From Pelosinus fermentans JBW45 (GTDB lineage: Bacteria; Bacillota; Negativicutes; DSM-13327), in contig NZ_CP010978.1 in the NCBI RefSeq assembly GCF_000271665.2, positions 2,140,501-2,204,500 on the forward strand: a DNA stretch of 64,000 bases, in the 5' to 3' direction. Positions 15,734-23,123 of the stretch are shown here, piece after piece. The notes beneath the pieces were generated by a model. It did no database searches. It had not been told where the DNA came from and saw only the letters and a list, made by a program, of their open reading frames with translations. The position numbers were made by a program, and so were the translations under genes. Numbering within the stretch: position 1 is the stretch's first letter; each line of letters begins with the position of its first letter.

Positions 15734-18214
15734 ATGAACGAAAGATATAATCCTAAAGAAATTGAATCTAAATGGCAGAAATACTGGACTGAAAATAATG
15801 CTTTTAAAACGGAACTCAATCGTCAGCGTCCAGAATATTATGTTTTAGAAATGTTTCCTTATCCTTCCGGCAATTTACATATGGGTCATGTTCGCAACTA
15901 TTCCATTGGTGATGTAATTGCGAGATTCAAAAGCATGCAAGGTTATAATGTACTTCATCCTATGGGATGGGATTCTTTTGGGATGCCTGCTGAAAATGCG
16001 GCGATCAAGCATGGTGTTCATCCTGCAGAGTGGACCTGGGAAAATATTGCCAATATGCGGCGTCAACAGCAGGAATTAGGTTTATCTTATGATTGGGATC
16101 GTGAAGTGGCAACCTGTCATCCTGATTATTATCGCTGGACCCAATGGTTATTCTTATTGTTCGTAGAGCGTGGACTTGCCTATAAGAAGAAAGCTGCAGT
16201 GAATTGGTGTAATGAATGTAATACCGTGCTCGCAAATGAGCAAGTAATTGATGGTGCTTGCTGGCGCTGCGATTCTGTCGTAGTTAAAAAAGAATTAGAA
16301 CAGTGGTTTTTCAAAATTACAGACTATGCGGATCGGCTTTTAAATGATCTTAGTGAGCTTAAGGGCTGGCCTGAGAGAGTTAAAACGATGCAGGAAAATT
16401 GGATTGGTCGTAGTGAAGGAGCGGAATTCAGCTTTGCTGTGGCAGGTTCTGAAGAAAAAATTGCTGTATATACAACACGACATGATACGGCTTTTGGTGT
16501 AAGTTATGTAGTATTGGCACCGGAGCATAAATTGGTAGAAAAGCTGATTGCTGGTAAAGACAATGCAGGGGAAATTCGTCAATTTGTTGATAAAGTACGC
16601 AATATGAGCGAGATTAGCCGAACCTCCAGTGAGTTTGAAAAAGAAGGTATATTTACAGGGGCTTATGCTATAAATCCGTTCACTGGTCAAGAGGTGCCAA
16701 TTTGGGTAGCAAATTATGTTTTGGTGGAATATGGTACTGGAGCAGTTATGGGCGTTCCAGCCCATGATGAACGAGACTGGCAATTTGCCAATAAATATAA
16801 TTTAACTAAAAAGATCGTTGTGCAGCCTGAAGGGCAGGAATTGGCACTAGACACGATGGAAGGCGCATACAGCGGCGATGGTATCATGGTCAATTCTGGG
16901 CAGTTTAGTGGTATGAAGAGTGAAGCAGGTAAAGTAGCAATCGCAAAATGGTTAGAAGAACAAGGCTATGGCAAGCGCCATGTAAATTATCGTTTGCGCG
17001 ATTGGCTGGTATCTCGTCAACGCTATTGGGGGGCACCAATTCCTCTTATCAATTGTGCTGACTGTGGTAGTGTGCCTGTTCCAAAGGAACAGTTACCTGT
17101 TTTATTGCCCGAGAATGTAAATTTTGCTGCAGGCTCGGTTTCGCCGTTAGCCAAGGTAGAAGAGTTTGTAAATTGTACATGTCCTAAATGTGGTGGCCCT
17201 GCGAAGCGTGAGACTGATACGATGGATACTTTTATTTGTTCCTCATGGTATTATATGCGTTATGCAGACCCTAAGAATACAAATCTTCCTTTTGAGTCCT
17301 CAAAGGCTGATTATTGGGCACCTGTCGATCAATATATTGGTGGTATTGAGCATGCGATATTACATCTTTTATATTCAAGGTTTTTTACAAAAGTGCTTAA
17401 AGATGCAGGATTAGTAAATGTAAATGAGCCATTTAAGAACCTATTAACACAAGGAATGGTTATAAAAGATGGTTCCAAAATGTCTAAGTCTAAGGGGAAT
17501 GTCGTGTCTCCTGAAGAAATTATTGCAAAATATGGGGCTGATACAGCTCGATTGTTTATTTTATTTGCTGCTCCGCCGGAACGTGACTTAGAATGGAATG
17601 ATCAAGGCGTAGAAGGTTCTTATCGATTCCTTGGACGTCTGTGGAGAATTGTGGATCACTATGCTTCTTTCATGGCAGGAGAAGAGTCGGGATATGACAA
17701 TAGCACTCTTAGTAAAGAGGAACGAAATCTTAGACGTGTATTGCATGCAACGATTAAGAAAGTAACAGAAGATATTGGTGATCGCTTCAACTTTAATACC
17801 GCCATTAGTTCTATTATGGAATTAGTAAATGCAATGTATACCGCTAAGGATCAGAATCTAGCTGTCAATCCTGGGTTAGTGCGAGAACTTGTTTCAAGTT
17901 TATTATGCTTGTTAGCCCCTTTCGCGCCTCATATCACAGAAGAATTGTGGAGCGAAACCATTGGCCAAGGTAGTGTGCATAAACATATATGGCCTGTGTT
18001 TGATGAGGATGCTATAAAGTTAGAAGAAGTAGAAATTGTTGTACAGATTAATGGGAAAGTGCGGGAAAAAATTGTTGTTTCTGCCACACTTACGCCAAAG
18101 GAGTTAGAAGAAAAAGTATTAGAGCAAGAAAAAGTGCAGGCACTGATTCATGAGAAACAAGTGATAAAAGTAATTGCCATAGCAGGAAAATTAGTTAATA
18201 TTGTAGTACGTTAA
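15734..18214 (+). CDS. leuS: Leucyl-tRNA synthetase
   Basis: Class I synthetase that charges tRNA-Leu. 826 residues, normal bacterial size. The HIGH-type motif is HMGH at 49-52 ([15 protein letters not shown]) and the KMSKS loop is near 582-586 ([10 protein letters not shown]). The zinc-domain Cys pairs are present (CNEC and CWRC near residues 160-175; later CADC and CPKC). The editing (CP1) domain lies between, with [19 protein letters not shown] near 250-270, including the Thr-rich and Asp positions used for hydrolysis of mischarged tRNA. The start ATG follows AGGAGG. A single-gene unit regulated by the T-box leader. Confidence 0.98.
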   Translation: MNERYNPKEIESKWQKYWTENNAFKTELNRQRPEYYVLEMFPYPSGNLHMGHVRNYSIGDVIARFKSMQGYNVLHPMGWDSFGMPAENAAIKHGVHPAEWTWENIANMRRQQQELGLSYDWDREVATCHPDYYRWTQWLFLLFVERGLAYKKKAAVNWCNECNTVLANEQVIDGACWRCDSVVVKKELEQWFFKITDYADRLLNDLSELKGWPERVKTMQENWIGRSEGAEFSFAVAGSEEKIAVYTTRHDTAFGVSYVVLAPEHKLVEKLIAGKDNAGEIRQFVDKVRNMSEISRTSSEFEKEGIFTGAYAINPFTGQEVPIWVANYVLVEYGTGAVMGVPAHDERDWQFANKYNLTKKIVVQPEGQELALDTMEGAYSGDGIMVNSGQFSGMKSEAGKVAIAKWLEEQGYGKRHVNYRLRDWLVSRQRYWGAPIPLINCADCGSVPVPKEQLPVLLPENVNFAAGSVSPLAKVEEFVNCTCPKCGGPAKRETDTMDTFICSSWYYMRYADPKNTNLPFESSKADYWAPVDQYIGGIEHAILHLLYSRFFTKVLKDAGLVNVNEPFKNLLTQGMVIKDGSKMSKSKGNVVSPEEIIAKYGADTARLFILFAAPPERDLEWNDQGVEGSYRFLGRLWRIVDHYASFMAGEESGYDNSTLSKEERNLRRVLHATIKKVTEDIGDRFNFNTAISSIMELVNAMYTAKDQNLAVNPGLVRELVSSLLCLLAPFAPHITEELWSETIGQGSVHKHIWPVFDEDAIKLEEVEIVVQINGKVREKIVVSATLTPKELEEKVLEQEKVQALIHEKQVIKVIAIAGKLVNIVVR

Positions 18215-18230
18215 TGATTTATTTTAGAAT

Positions 18231-18289
18231 GTAATGATATAGAAATAGTCCGGTCGAATATATCGATCGGACTATTTCTATATCATTAC
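18231..18289. terminator. 59-bp near-perfect inverted repeat after leuS
   Basis: Arms GTAATGATATAGAAATAGTC-CGGTCGA and TCGATCG-GACTATTTCTATATCATTAC, with only one G-T exchange in 27 bp and a centre of about five bases. It begins 17 bases after the leuS stop. There is no T-run outside the stem, so it may act as a factor-independent hairpin, an mRNA-stabilising end or a roadblock. Confidence 0.7.
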
Positions 18290-18393
18290 GTGGAACTGCT
18301 ACTTAAAAAGAAGATATCCTTTAATTGAATCAAGAACCTTTTCTGAAAATAAATTGCCAAGAGAATCAAGGACATGTATAATAATACTAATAA

Positions 18394-18429
18394 GATAATA
18401 TCAAAATGATAATATCAAAATGATGATAT
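18394..18429. repeat. Tandem 14-bp repeat upstream of the NrtR-like gene
   Basis: GATAATATCAAAAT occurs twice head to tail, followed by the partial copy GATGATAT. Each unit contains the palindrome GATAATATC. It lies about 115 bases before the Nudix regulator gene and is a candidate operator array. The rest of 18290-18542 shows nothing else. Confidence 0.55.
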
Positions 18430-18542
18430 AAGAATTATCTTAAATGGAAACCGCCAATTACTCTATTTTTTTCTAAAGAAGACTTGATTCTGGTGGGGTT
18501 TTAACTTCCATCGGATATGATAATTAGCGGGAGGTTAAGGAT

Positions 18543-19454
18543 ATGAATGAATCCAAACATGGTTTTTTTAAAGATGATGGCAGCAATCATCAAATACATT
18601 CCTCGAATACGGTAGATATGGTTATTTTCAGTGCAATTGATAGTGAAGATAAAGATCCAAGACGACTGCCTGATAAGGTACTGCAAATTCTTTTGGTAAA
18701 AAAGAAAAAGGACGTATTAAAAACAAATGGCAATGCATCCCAAGAGGGAAAATGGTCTTTGCCGGGAGGGTTTGTTAATTACGAAGAAAGCATTGATGAA
18801 GCTGCTATAAGGGAATTAAAGGAAGAAACAAACTTGGAGAATGTATATATGGAGCAGCTTTATACATGGGGGCGAGTTTATACTAACCTTCATAGAAGGG
18901 TGATAAGCACATCCTACATGGCCTTGGTAGATCGAAAAAAGTTTACTGTAAAATCAGGTGAAGATGCAGAAGATGTACGATGGTTTAATGTCCGCAGTAA
19001 TGTAATTGGCAAATATAAACATCCAACGATAAATGGATATATTCTTGAACAAACCTTTGAAATTATAATAGAAAATAAAGAAATAACCATAAAAGATCAT
19101 GTGATAGTAAAAAATACAGTGGAGGGACATATCTCCAAAACAGAAAACACGTATGTCGAGAATAAAGATGGCTTAGCTTTTGAACATGCTAAAGTTATAC
19201 AGTATGCTCTTGATAGGTTGAAAAATAAAGTAATGTATACAGACATTGCTTTTAGCTTGATGCCAGAATTATTTACGCTTACTGAACTGCAAAAAGTGTA
19301 TGAGGTTTTATATCGCCGGGAATTAGCAGATGCTTATTTTCGAAAAAAAGTTAAACGAATGCTTACAAAAACAGCATTATTATCAGAAGGTAAGCAGTTT
19401 AGACCTTCCAAGTTATATCTTTTTAATCCTCGATGGAAAGATGAAGAGGAATAA
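18543..19454 (+). CDS. nrtR: Nudix-domain transcriptional regulator, NrtR type (NAD metabolism)
   Basis: 303 residues with a Nudix domain at about 20-170 and a C-terminal winged helix-turn-helix at about 205-300 (HAKVIQYALDRLKNKVMYTD, then FTLTELQKVYEVLYRRELAD), the two-part form of NrtR repressors. The Nudix box reads GGFVNYEESIDEAAIREL followed by KEETNL: the REL-x-EE core is kept, but the usual Gly before the last Leu is Asn, so ADP-ribose hydrolysis may be weak or lost. NrtR proteins bind ADP-ribose and repress NAD salvage or synthesis genes. Here the next gene is nicotinate phosphoribosyltransferase, exactly the expected target. GGGAGG precedes the ATG. Confidence 0.85.
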   Translation: MNESKHGFFKDDGSNHQIHSSNTVDMVIFSAIDSEDKDPRRLPDKVLQILLVKKKKDVLKTNGNASQEGKWSLPGGFVNYEESIDEAAIRELKEETNLENVYMEQLYTWGRVYTNLHRRVISTSYMALVDRKKFTVKSGEDAEDVRWFNVRSNVIGKYKHPTINGYILEQTFEIIIENKEITIKDHVIVKNTVEGHISKTENTYVENKDGLAFEHAKVIQYALDRLKNKVMYTDIAFSLMPELFTLTELQKVYEVLYRRELADAYFRKKVKRMLTKTALLSEGKQFRPSKLYLFNPRWKDEEE

Positions 19455-19544
19455 TAGAGTGAGGCACTACAAAGAAACAAAGAATCATAGTTTGTAAGTT
19501 TAAATAGTCTGTATCTTTATTCAATGTGAGAGAGGGGCAAAAAA

Positions 19545-20885
19545 ATGGCTATATTTAATGGTGAAAGATTAGCAGCAGAAATTTTTAAAATTGAAGCAGA
19601 TAAAATTCGGCGAGGCTGGTATTCTGATAAATATTTTAGTAATAATGTAATCTTATTAGAAGCATTGGCAAAGGAAGGGTATACGTTTTCCGGCAATAGT
19701 GACATTAAAGATGTGGATTGTTCTATGGTGCAGGTTGGCGATGTAGAAGTTGAAATGCAATTTTTTACTCGCAGAAGACCATGGAGTTTAGTCGCTGGGG
19801 TAGATGAGGCTTTAGCAATTATAAAAATGTGTACTGGCTACTTTGATGAAGAAGGAAAATTCGTAAATACCTACCATACATTAGAGGTTGAAGCAGTGCA
19901 GGATGGCACCTTCGTTGAGTATGATGGAGATCCATTGAGTGTACAACCCGTTATTAGAATTCGTGGCCGTTACCGGGATTTTGCTAATCTAGAGACGGTG
20001 ATCTTAGGGGTTATTGCTGAGCCAACTCGAATTGCCACGAATGTATATAATACGTTAGTCGCTAGTCGCTCTAAAGATATTTTATTTTTTCCTGCACGAT
20101 TTGCTCACTATAAAATGCAGGCTTTGCATGGATATGCCTATTCATTGGCGATTCAAGCCTACAACCAAAAATATAGTAAGAAAAATTCTCGATTTGTAAG
20201 TACAGATGAACAGGGAACTTGGTGGGGTGGAGAAGGTGGAGGAACCATTGCCCATGCGACAATTTGTTGTTTCTTGGGAGATACCGTTGAGACTATGATG
20301 CAGTATTCCCGCATTTTTGACAAAATCGTTTCCAGATTGGTATTAGTTGATTTTCATAATGATTGTGTCGGTGAAACGAAAGCTGTAATGACGCAGATGT
20401 TTGCTGCTTATCTTGCTTATTATAAGAAAGGTCAATTTGATGAAGCGGAAAAATATAAGCTATATGGGGTACGTCCTGACACCTCTAAAAATATGCGGGA
20501 TAAATCCATTGTTCCTACGGGAAATAAGCAGCAGGATATGGGAGTATCACCGAGACTTGTGTGGAATTTGCGAGAAGCAATTGACAGCGTTTATCATGAG
20601 TGGGACCTAAATGAAGAGGAAACTGCAATTGCCAAAGAGTGGTGTGAAGAAGTCAAGATTTGTGTCACAGGGGGATTTAATGCAAAAAAAATAAGAGAGT
20701 TTGAAGAGATGGATGTACCTGTGGACATTTATGGAGTTGGTTCTTCTTTACTGGAAAACTCCGATGAAACCAATAATGATTTTACTGCGGATATCGTTCG
20801 TGTAAAGATTAATAGTCAATGGTGCAATCTTTCTAAAATTGGCCGCTCTGTCTGCGAAAACCCTAATTTAGAAAAAATTCAATAA
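19545..20885 (+). CDS. pncB: Nicotinate phosphoribosyltransferase
   Basis: Joins nicotinate and PRPP to nicotinate mononucleotide, coupled to ATP use, in NAD salvage (Preiss-Handler pathway). 446 residues. Family features include VAGVDEALAIIKMCTGYFDE, AEPTRIATNVYNTLVASRSK (ILGVIAEPTRI block), the FFPARFAHYKMQALHGYAYS segment, FVSTDEQGTWWGGEGGGTIA with a glycine-rich phosphate region, and ITGG-like VCVTGGFNAKKI near the C-terminus, where phosphate of PRPP is held. The start follows AGAGGGG. It lies 90 bases after the NrtR-like regulator gene and is probably repressed by it. The symbol is by function and could also be written nadV-like or napRT. Confidence 0.87.
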   Translation: MAIFNGERLAAEIFKIEADKIRRGWYSDKYFSNNVILLEALAKEGYTFSGNSDIKDVDCSMVQVGDVEVEMQFFTRRRPWSLVAGVDEALAIIKMCTGYFDEEGKFVNTYHTLEVEAVQDGTFVEYDGDPLSVQPVIRIRGRYRDFANLETVILGVIAEPTRIATNVYNTLVASRSKDILFFPARFAHYKMQALHGYAYSLAIQAYNQKYSKKNSRFVSTDEQGTWWGGEGGGTIAHATICCFLGDTVETMMQYSRIFDKIVSRLVLVDFHNDCVGETKAVMTQMFAAYLAYYKKGQFDEAEKYKLYGVRPDTSKNMRDKSIVPTGNKQQDMGVSPRLVWNLREAIDSVYHEWDLNEEETAIAKEWCEEVKICVTGGFNAKKIREFEEMDVPVDIYGVGSSLLENSDETNNDFTADIVRVKINSQWCNLSKIGRSVCENPNLEKIQ

Positions 20886-20901
20886 TCATATAAGAAATAA
20901 T

Positions 20902-20959
20902 CCCTATTGTAAAGGAAAAACTATGTTTTTGTCGAAGGAATAGGCAAGTTACAATAGGG
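20902..20959 (+). promoter_or_regulatory. Hairpin reaching into the comEA ribosome binding site
   Basis: CCCTATTGTAA (20902-20912) pairs perfectly with TTACAATAGGG (20949-20959). The right arm overlaps the start of the G-rich ribosome binding site of comEA, ten bases before its ATG. The fold would partly hide the site, so translation may be conditional. Confidence 0.45.
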
Positions 20960-20969
20960 GGGGATATCG

Positions 20970-21560
20970 ATGGTTGAGCAGCGGAATAAGTTATTATTTA
21001 TTGTGATGCTGGCGATATTGATTGTAGCAAGCAGTTTCTATAGTTTTTGGCAGAAGAACACGGTGGCGGAAGTGGTATCTTCCGATGAAGTTGCAGTTAA
21101 AAATGACTTTCGTCAGCCAGAGCAATCTGATGAGATCTTTGTATATATAAGCGGTGCTGTTCATAAACCAGGTGTATTTAAAGCGTCTCCTAATGCTAGA
21201 GTATTTGATATTGTAGCGATGGCTGGCGGTCTTACAGATGAGGCTGATAGAGCTAAAACCAATTTAGCTCAGAGTATCAAAGACGGTATGCATATTCATG
21301 TAGTGGATATGCTTCCGGTTTCCAATGAACATTCAGCAACGACTGGCACCACCAAGACAAAAGTAGGTAATAAAGTCAATATTAATCATGCTGATAAAAG
21401 CGAACTAGACACACTGCCAGGTGTGGGACCTGCGTTAGCAGAGCGAATCATTGAATATCGCCAAACAAATGGCAGTTTTACCAGTATTGATGAGCTAAAG
21501 AATGTTCCTGGGATCGGATCAAGTAAATTTGAAAAAATGAAAGAAAAAATCACAAATTGA
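20970..21560 (+). CDS. comEA: Competence protein ComEA (DNA receptor)
   Basis: 196-residue DNA-binding protein for transformation. An N-terminal membrane anchor (about residues 8-25, LLFIVMLAILIVASSFYSFW) is followed by a SLBB domain (about 50-112, IFVYISGAVHKPGVFKASPN; AMAGGLTDEADRAKTNLAQS) and C-terminal paired helix-hairpin-helix motifs (NINHADKSELDTLPGVGPAL; RIIEYRQTNGSFTSIDELKN; VPGIGSSKFEKMKEKI) that hold double-stranded DNA. This is the full Gram-positive ComEA layout. Its usual partner comEC starts only at 24467; a sulfur gene island lies between them. A terminator overlaps the stop codon, so the two are probably not one transcript. Confidence 0.93.
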   Translation: MVEQRNKLLFIVMLAILIVASSFYSFWQKNTVAEVVSSDEVAVKNDFRQPEQSDEIFVYISGAVHKPGVFKASPNARVFDIVAMAGGLTDEADRAKTNLAQSIKDGMHIHVVDMLPVSNEHSATTGTTKTKVGNKVNINHADKSELDTLPGVGPALAERIIEYRQTNGSFTSIDELKNVPGIGSSKFEKMKEKITN

Positions 21561-21583
21561 TAATTAGATCAGTTTGTGATTTT
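21546..21583 (+). terminator. Terminator overlapping the comEA stop codon
   Basis: AAAATCACAAA-t-TGA and TCA-g-TTTGTGATTTT arms with an eight-base loop; the T-run is within the right arm. It makes read-through to the downstream island limited. Confidence 0.65.
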
Positions 21584-21779
21584 CTAAAACTAGAGACGCT
21601 ATAGGCCGGATATTGTGGAAAATGCCGATATTTCCAAAGTATTCTAACTGGTGCTGAGTAGAGCACAACTATATGTCTAATATCTAACATTATATGGATT
21701 TCCATAATATGGACGTAAACTTGCAATTTATAAAAAATACTGGATAGGTTGAAAAGATGTTGATGTAGTTCAATTTTTG

Positions 21780-21802
21780 TGTTATACTTTTTAAGTATAA
21801 CA
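21780..21802. promoter_or_regulatory. 23-bp perfect palindrome, operator candidate of the sulfur island
   Basis: TGTTATACTT-TTT-AAGTATAACA, fully symmetric. It lies just upstream of the tandem leader elements, where the promoter of the DUF2325 gene should be, and includes TATACT, which could be a -10 box. The GTTATA/TATAAC half-sites recall ModE operators, but other regulators would fit as well. The 21584-21779 stretch before it shows no gene. Confidence 0.55.
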
Positions 21803-21805
21803 ATT

Positions 21806-21867
21806 GCTGATCAGGATAACTGAAGGCTAAAGGTGTCTCTATAACGGAGATTCTTTTAGCCTTTTTT
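21806..21867 (+). promoter_or_regulatory. Leader element, first tandem copy, with terminator
   Basis: Begins GCTGATCAGGATAACTGA, where TCAG-GATAA-CTGA is a small hairpin, and continues into AAGGCTAAAG ... CTTTTAGCCTT with six T, an intrinsic terminator. The terminator loop holds a second small stem (TCTC / GGAGA). The same plan repeats at 21877. I do not recognise the element. Confidence 0.55.
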
Positions 21868-21876
21868 ATATACTAA

Positions 21877-21934
21877 GCTGACTGGATAACCAGAGGCTGG
21901 CTTCTTTCGTAAAAGCGAAGGAACCAGTCTTTTT
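21877..21934 (+). promoter_or_regulatory. Leader element, second tandem copy, with terminator
   Basis: Begins GCTGACTGGATAACCAG, where CTGG-ATAA-CCAG is a small hairpin, then GGCTGG-c-TTC ... GAA-CCAGTC with five T. The arrangement and the words GCTGA, GGATAAC and AGGCT match the copy at 21806. It ends 20 bases before the DUF2325 gene, so both terminators must be passed for expression. Confidence 0.55.
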
Positions 21935-21954
21935 GATTTTAGGGAAGTGAGAAA

Positions 21955-22248
21955 ATGTCAATTATGCTAGTTGGCGCAGATCATTTAGGAAATATCGAAA
22001 AAAAATTGCAGACATTAGGAATTCATGCAATTCATCATGTTACAGGTAGAAATGTTTCTGATCGAAAACGCTTTAAGTTTCCCTTATCTACAACTTTGAT
22101 TGTTATTTTTATTGATTATATTAATCATACTACAGCGAAAAATATTAAGCAGCTGGCCAAATCTCAAGGGGTTCCCCTCGTGTTCGCAAATCGTTCTTGG
22201 AGTTCATTACAAGATAAATTAGTCGATTTCAATTTAAAAGAACTATGA
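21955..22248 (+). CDS. DUF2325 family small protein
   Basis: 97 residues, soluble, with the pattern of DUF2325: MSIMLVGADHLGNIEKKLQT at the start, a middle strand (TLIVIFIDYINHTTAKNIKQ) and a C-terminal strand/helix (VPLVFANRSWSSLQDKL). The fold looks like a small alpha/beta domain. The function of the family is not established to my knowledge. It starts seven bases after GGGAAG and overlaps the next reading frame by an ATGA, but the next real start is the GTG at 22284. It follows the two leader terminators and precedes YezD-like genes and a cystathionine beta-lyase, so a role in sulfur metabolism is likely by context. Confidence 0.7.
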   Translation: MSIMLVGADHLGNIEKKLQTLGIHAIHHVTGRNVSDRKRFKFPLSTTLIVIFIDYINHTTAKNIKQLAKSQGVPLVFANRSWSSLQDKLVDFNLKEL

Positions 22249-22283
22249 TAACTATGTTTTTTATTAAGACGGAGGTCTTTGTA

Positions 22284-22457
22284 GTGCAGTCCTGTTCGGA
22301 TGCGAAGAATAATGTGGCAAATTTAAGAGGGGCGATTAAACCATTGCCTTCTCAAGTGTTTGATATTATTGAGCATTTTTTATTAAACGTTCAACATGGT
22401 CACTTAATTTTAATGATACAAGATGGATTTGTTGTTAAAATAGATAAAATAGAATAG
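22284..22457 (+). CDS. YezD family (DUF2292) small protein
   Basis: 57 residues from the GTG at 22284, which has GGAGGT seven bases upstream; the longer frame from 22245 would include this ribosome binding site. The core QVFDIIEHFLLNVQHGHLIL followed by MIQDGFVVKIDK is the YezD pattern (helix, then two strands with a Q-D-G turn). YezD-like proteins are commonly found next to sulfur-assimilation genes in Bacillota, but their activity is unknown. Co-transcribed with the DUF2325 gene. A shortened second copy lies at 22522. Confidence 0.75.
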   Translation: MQSCSDAKNNVANLRGAIKPLPSQVFDIIEHFLLNVQHGHLILMIQDGFVVKIDKIE

Positions 22458-22521
22458 TTTATGATCTCGGCTAAAAAGTAGAGAGGGTGGTTATTCAATA
22501 AAGGCAAAGAAAAATCATCCT

Positions 22522-22599
22522 ATGCAAATGAAAATTTTATCTGATTTACAAAGCATACGATACGGACAATTGGTCATTGATGTGAATAATGGGCAATGA
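22522..22599 (+). pseudogene. Truncated second YezD-like gene
   Basis: Encodes 25 residues, MQMKILSDLQSIRYGQLVID then VNNGQ, before TGA. This matches the YezD core (LxxIxYGxLxIxVxxGQ) but stops where the final strand should begin, so the gene is cut short. Probably a decayed tandem duplicate. Confidence 0.55.
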
Positions 22600-22833
22600 A
22601 ATCTGAGAAGTCTTTTTAGCTTCGGTAACTATAAAATAAAGGTATACTCTTGTAATGATTTTTTTAATTCTTTATTTATAAAATACTCTGATGCACTGGT
22701 TACTACTCTTGTAACCAAAGATCGGATCACAGGTCATAACCCAGTTGCGGCTTTATATACGACTCACTCATACTATAGGCGATTACTGCAAGCAAAAGTA
22801 ATTCAGCTTTTTTGTATGTTCAAGAAAATGTGA
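22600..22833 (+). other. Decayed coding stretch, unrecognised
   Basis: The frame after the YezD-like stop stays open to TGA at 22831-22833 without a start codon or ribosome binding site. It contains a coding-looking patch (TLVTKDRITGHNPVAALYTT then HSYYRRLL). It may be a fragment of a transporter or other lost gene; I cannot name it. Confidence 0.3.
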
Positions 22834-22855
22834 ATGACTTTTGAGGTGGAGTAGT

Positions 22856-23039
22856 ATGATACAAGTAAAGGGGTACACAAATCATTTGGAAAGCAGCAAG
22901 TATTAAATGGAATTGACCTTACCGTAGAGAAAGGTGGGTAGTTGTGCTATTAGGTCCCAGTGGCTCTGGCAAGACAACTTTTTTACGGTGCCTAAATTTT
23001 TTGGAGCATCCAGATGATGGAGAAACGAATTTTACCTGC
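22856..23039 (+). pseudogene. Broken N-terminus of a polar amino acid ABC transporter ATPase
   Basis: Starting at ATG 22856, the DNA encodes, after allowing two one-base frame slips, IQVKG ... HKSFGKQQVLNGIDLTVEKG ... VVVLLGPSGSGKTTFLRCLN then FLEHPDDGETNF. This is the first 60 residues of a GlnQ/TcyC-type ATPase with an intact Walker A. The frame slips are near 22875 and 22935, and the rest of the gene is missing. Lying beside a C-S lyase gene, it probably came from a cystine or similar uptake system. Confidence 0.75.
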
Positions 23040-23123
23040 TTCGGATTATTCTATATAAAGACAGTAATTGTACTGTTTAAATATATAATTGAACAACAGA
23101 ATGTTCAGTGAGGATGTGGTAAC

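Noticed and set aside
21801-21830. CTGATCAGGATAA resembles a conserved piece of the TPP riboswitch
   Set aside because: The partner piece with CTGAGA and the rest of the TPP fold are absent, and the downstream genes are not thiamine genes.
22600-22833. Open frame after the truncated YezD-like gene as a real gene
   Set aside because: No start codon or ribosome binding site and no recognisable domain; reported only as a decayed stretch.
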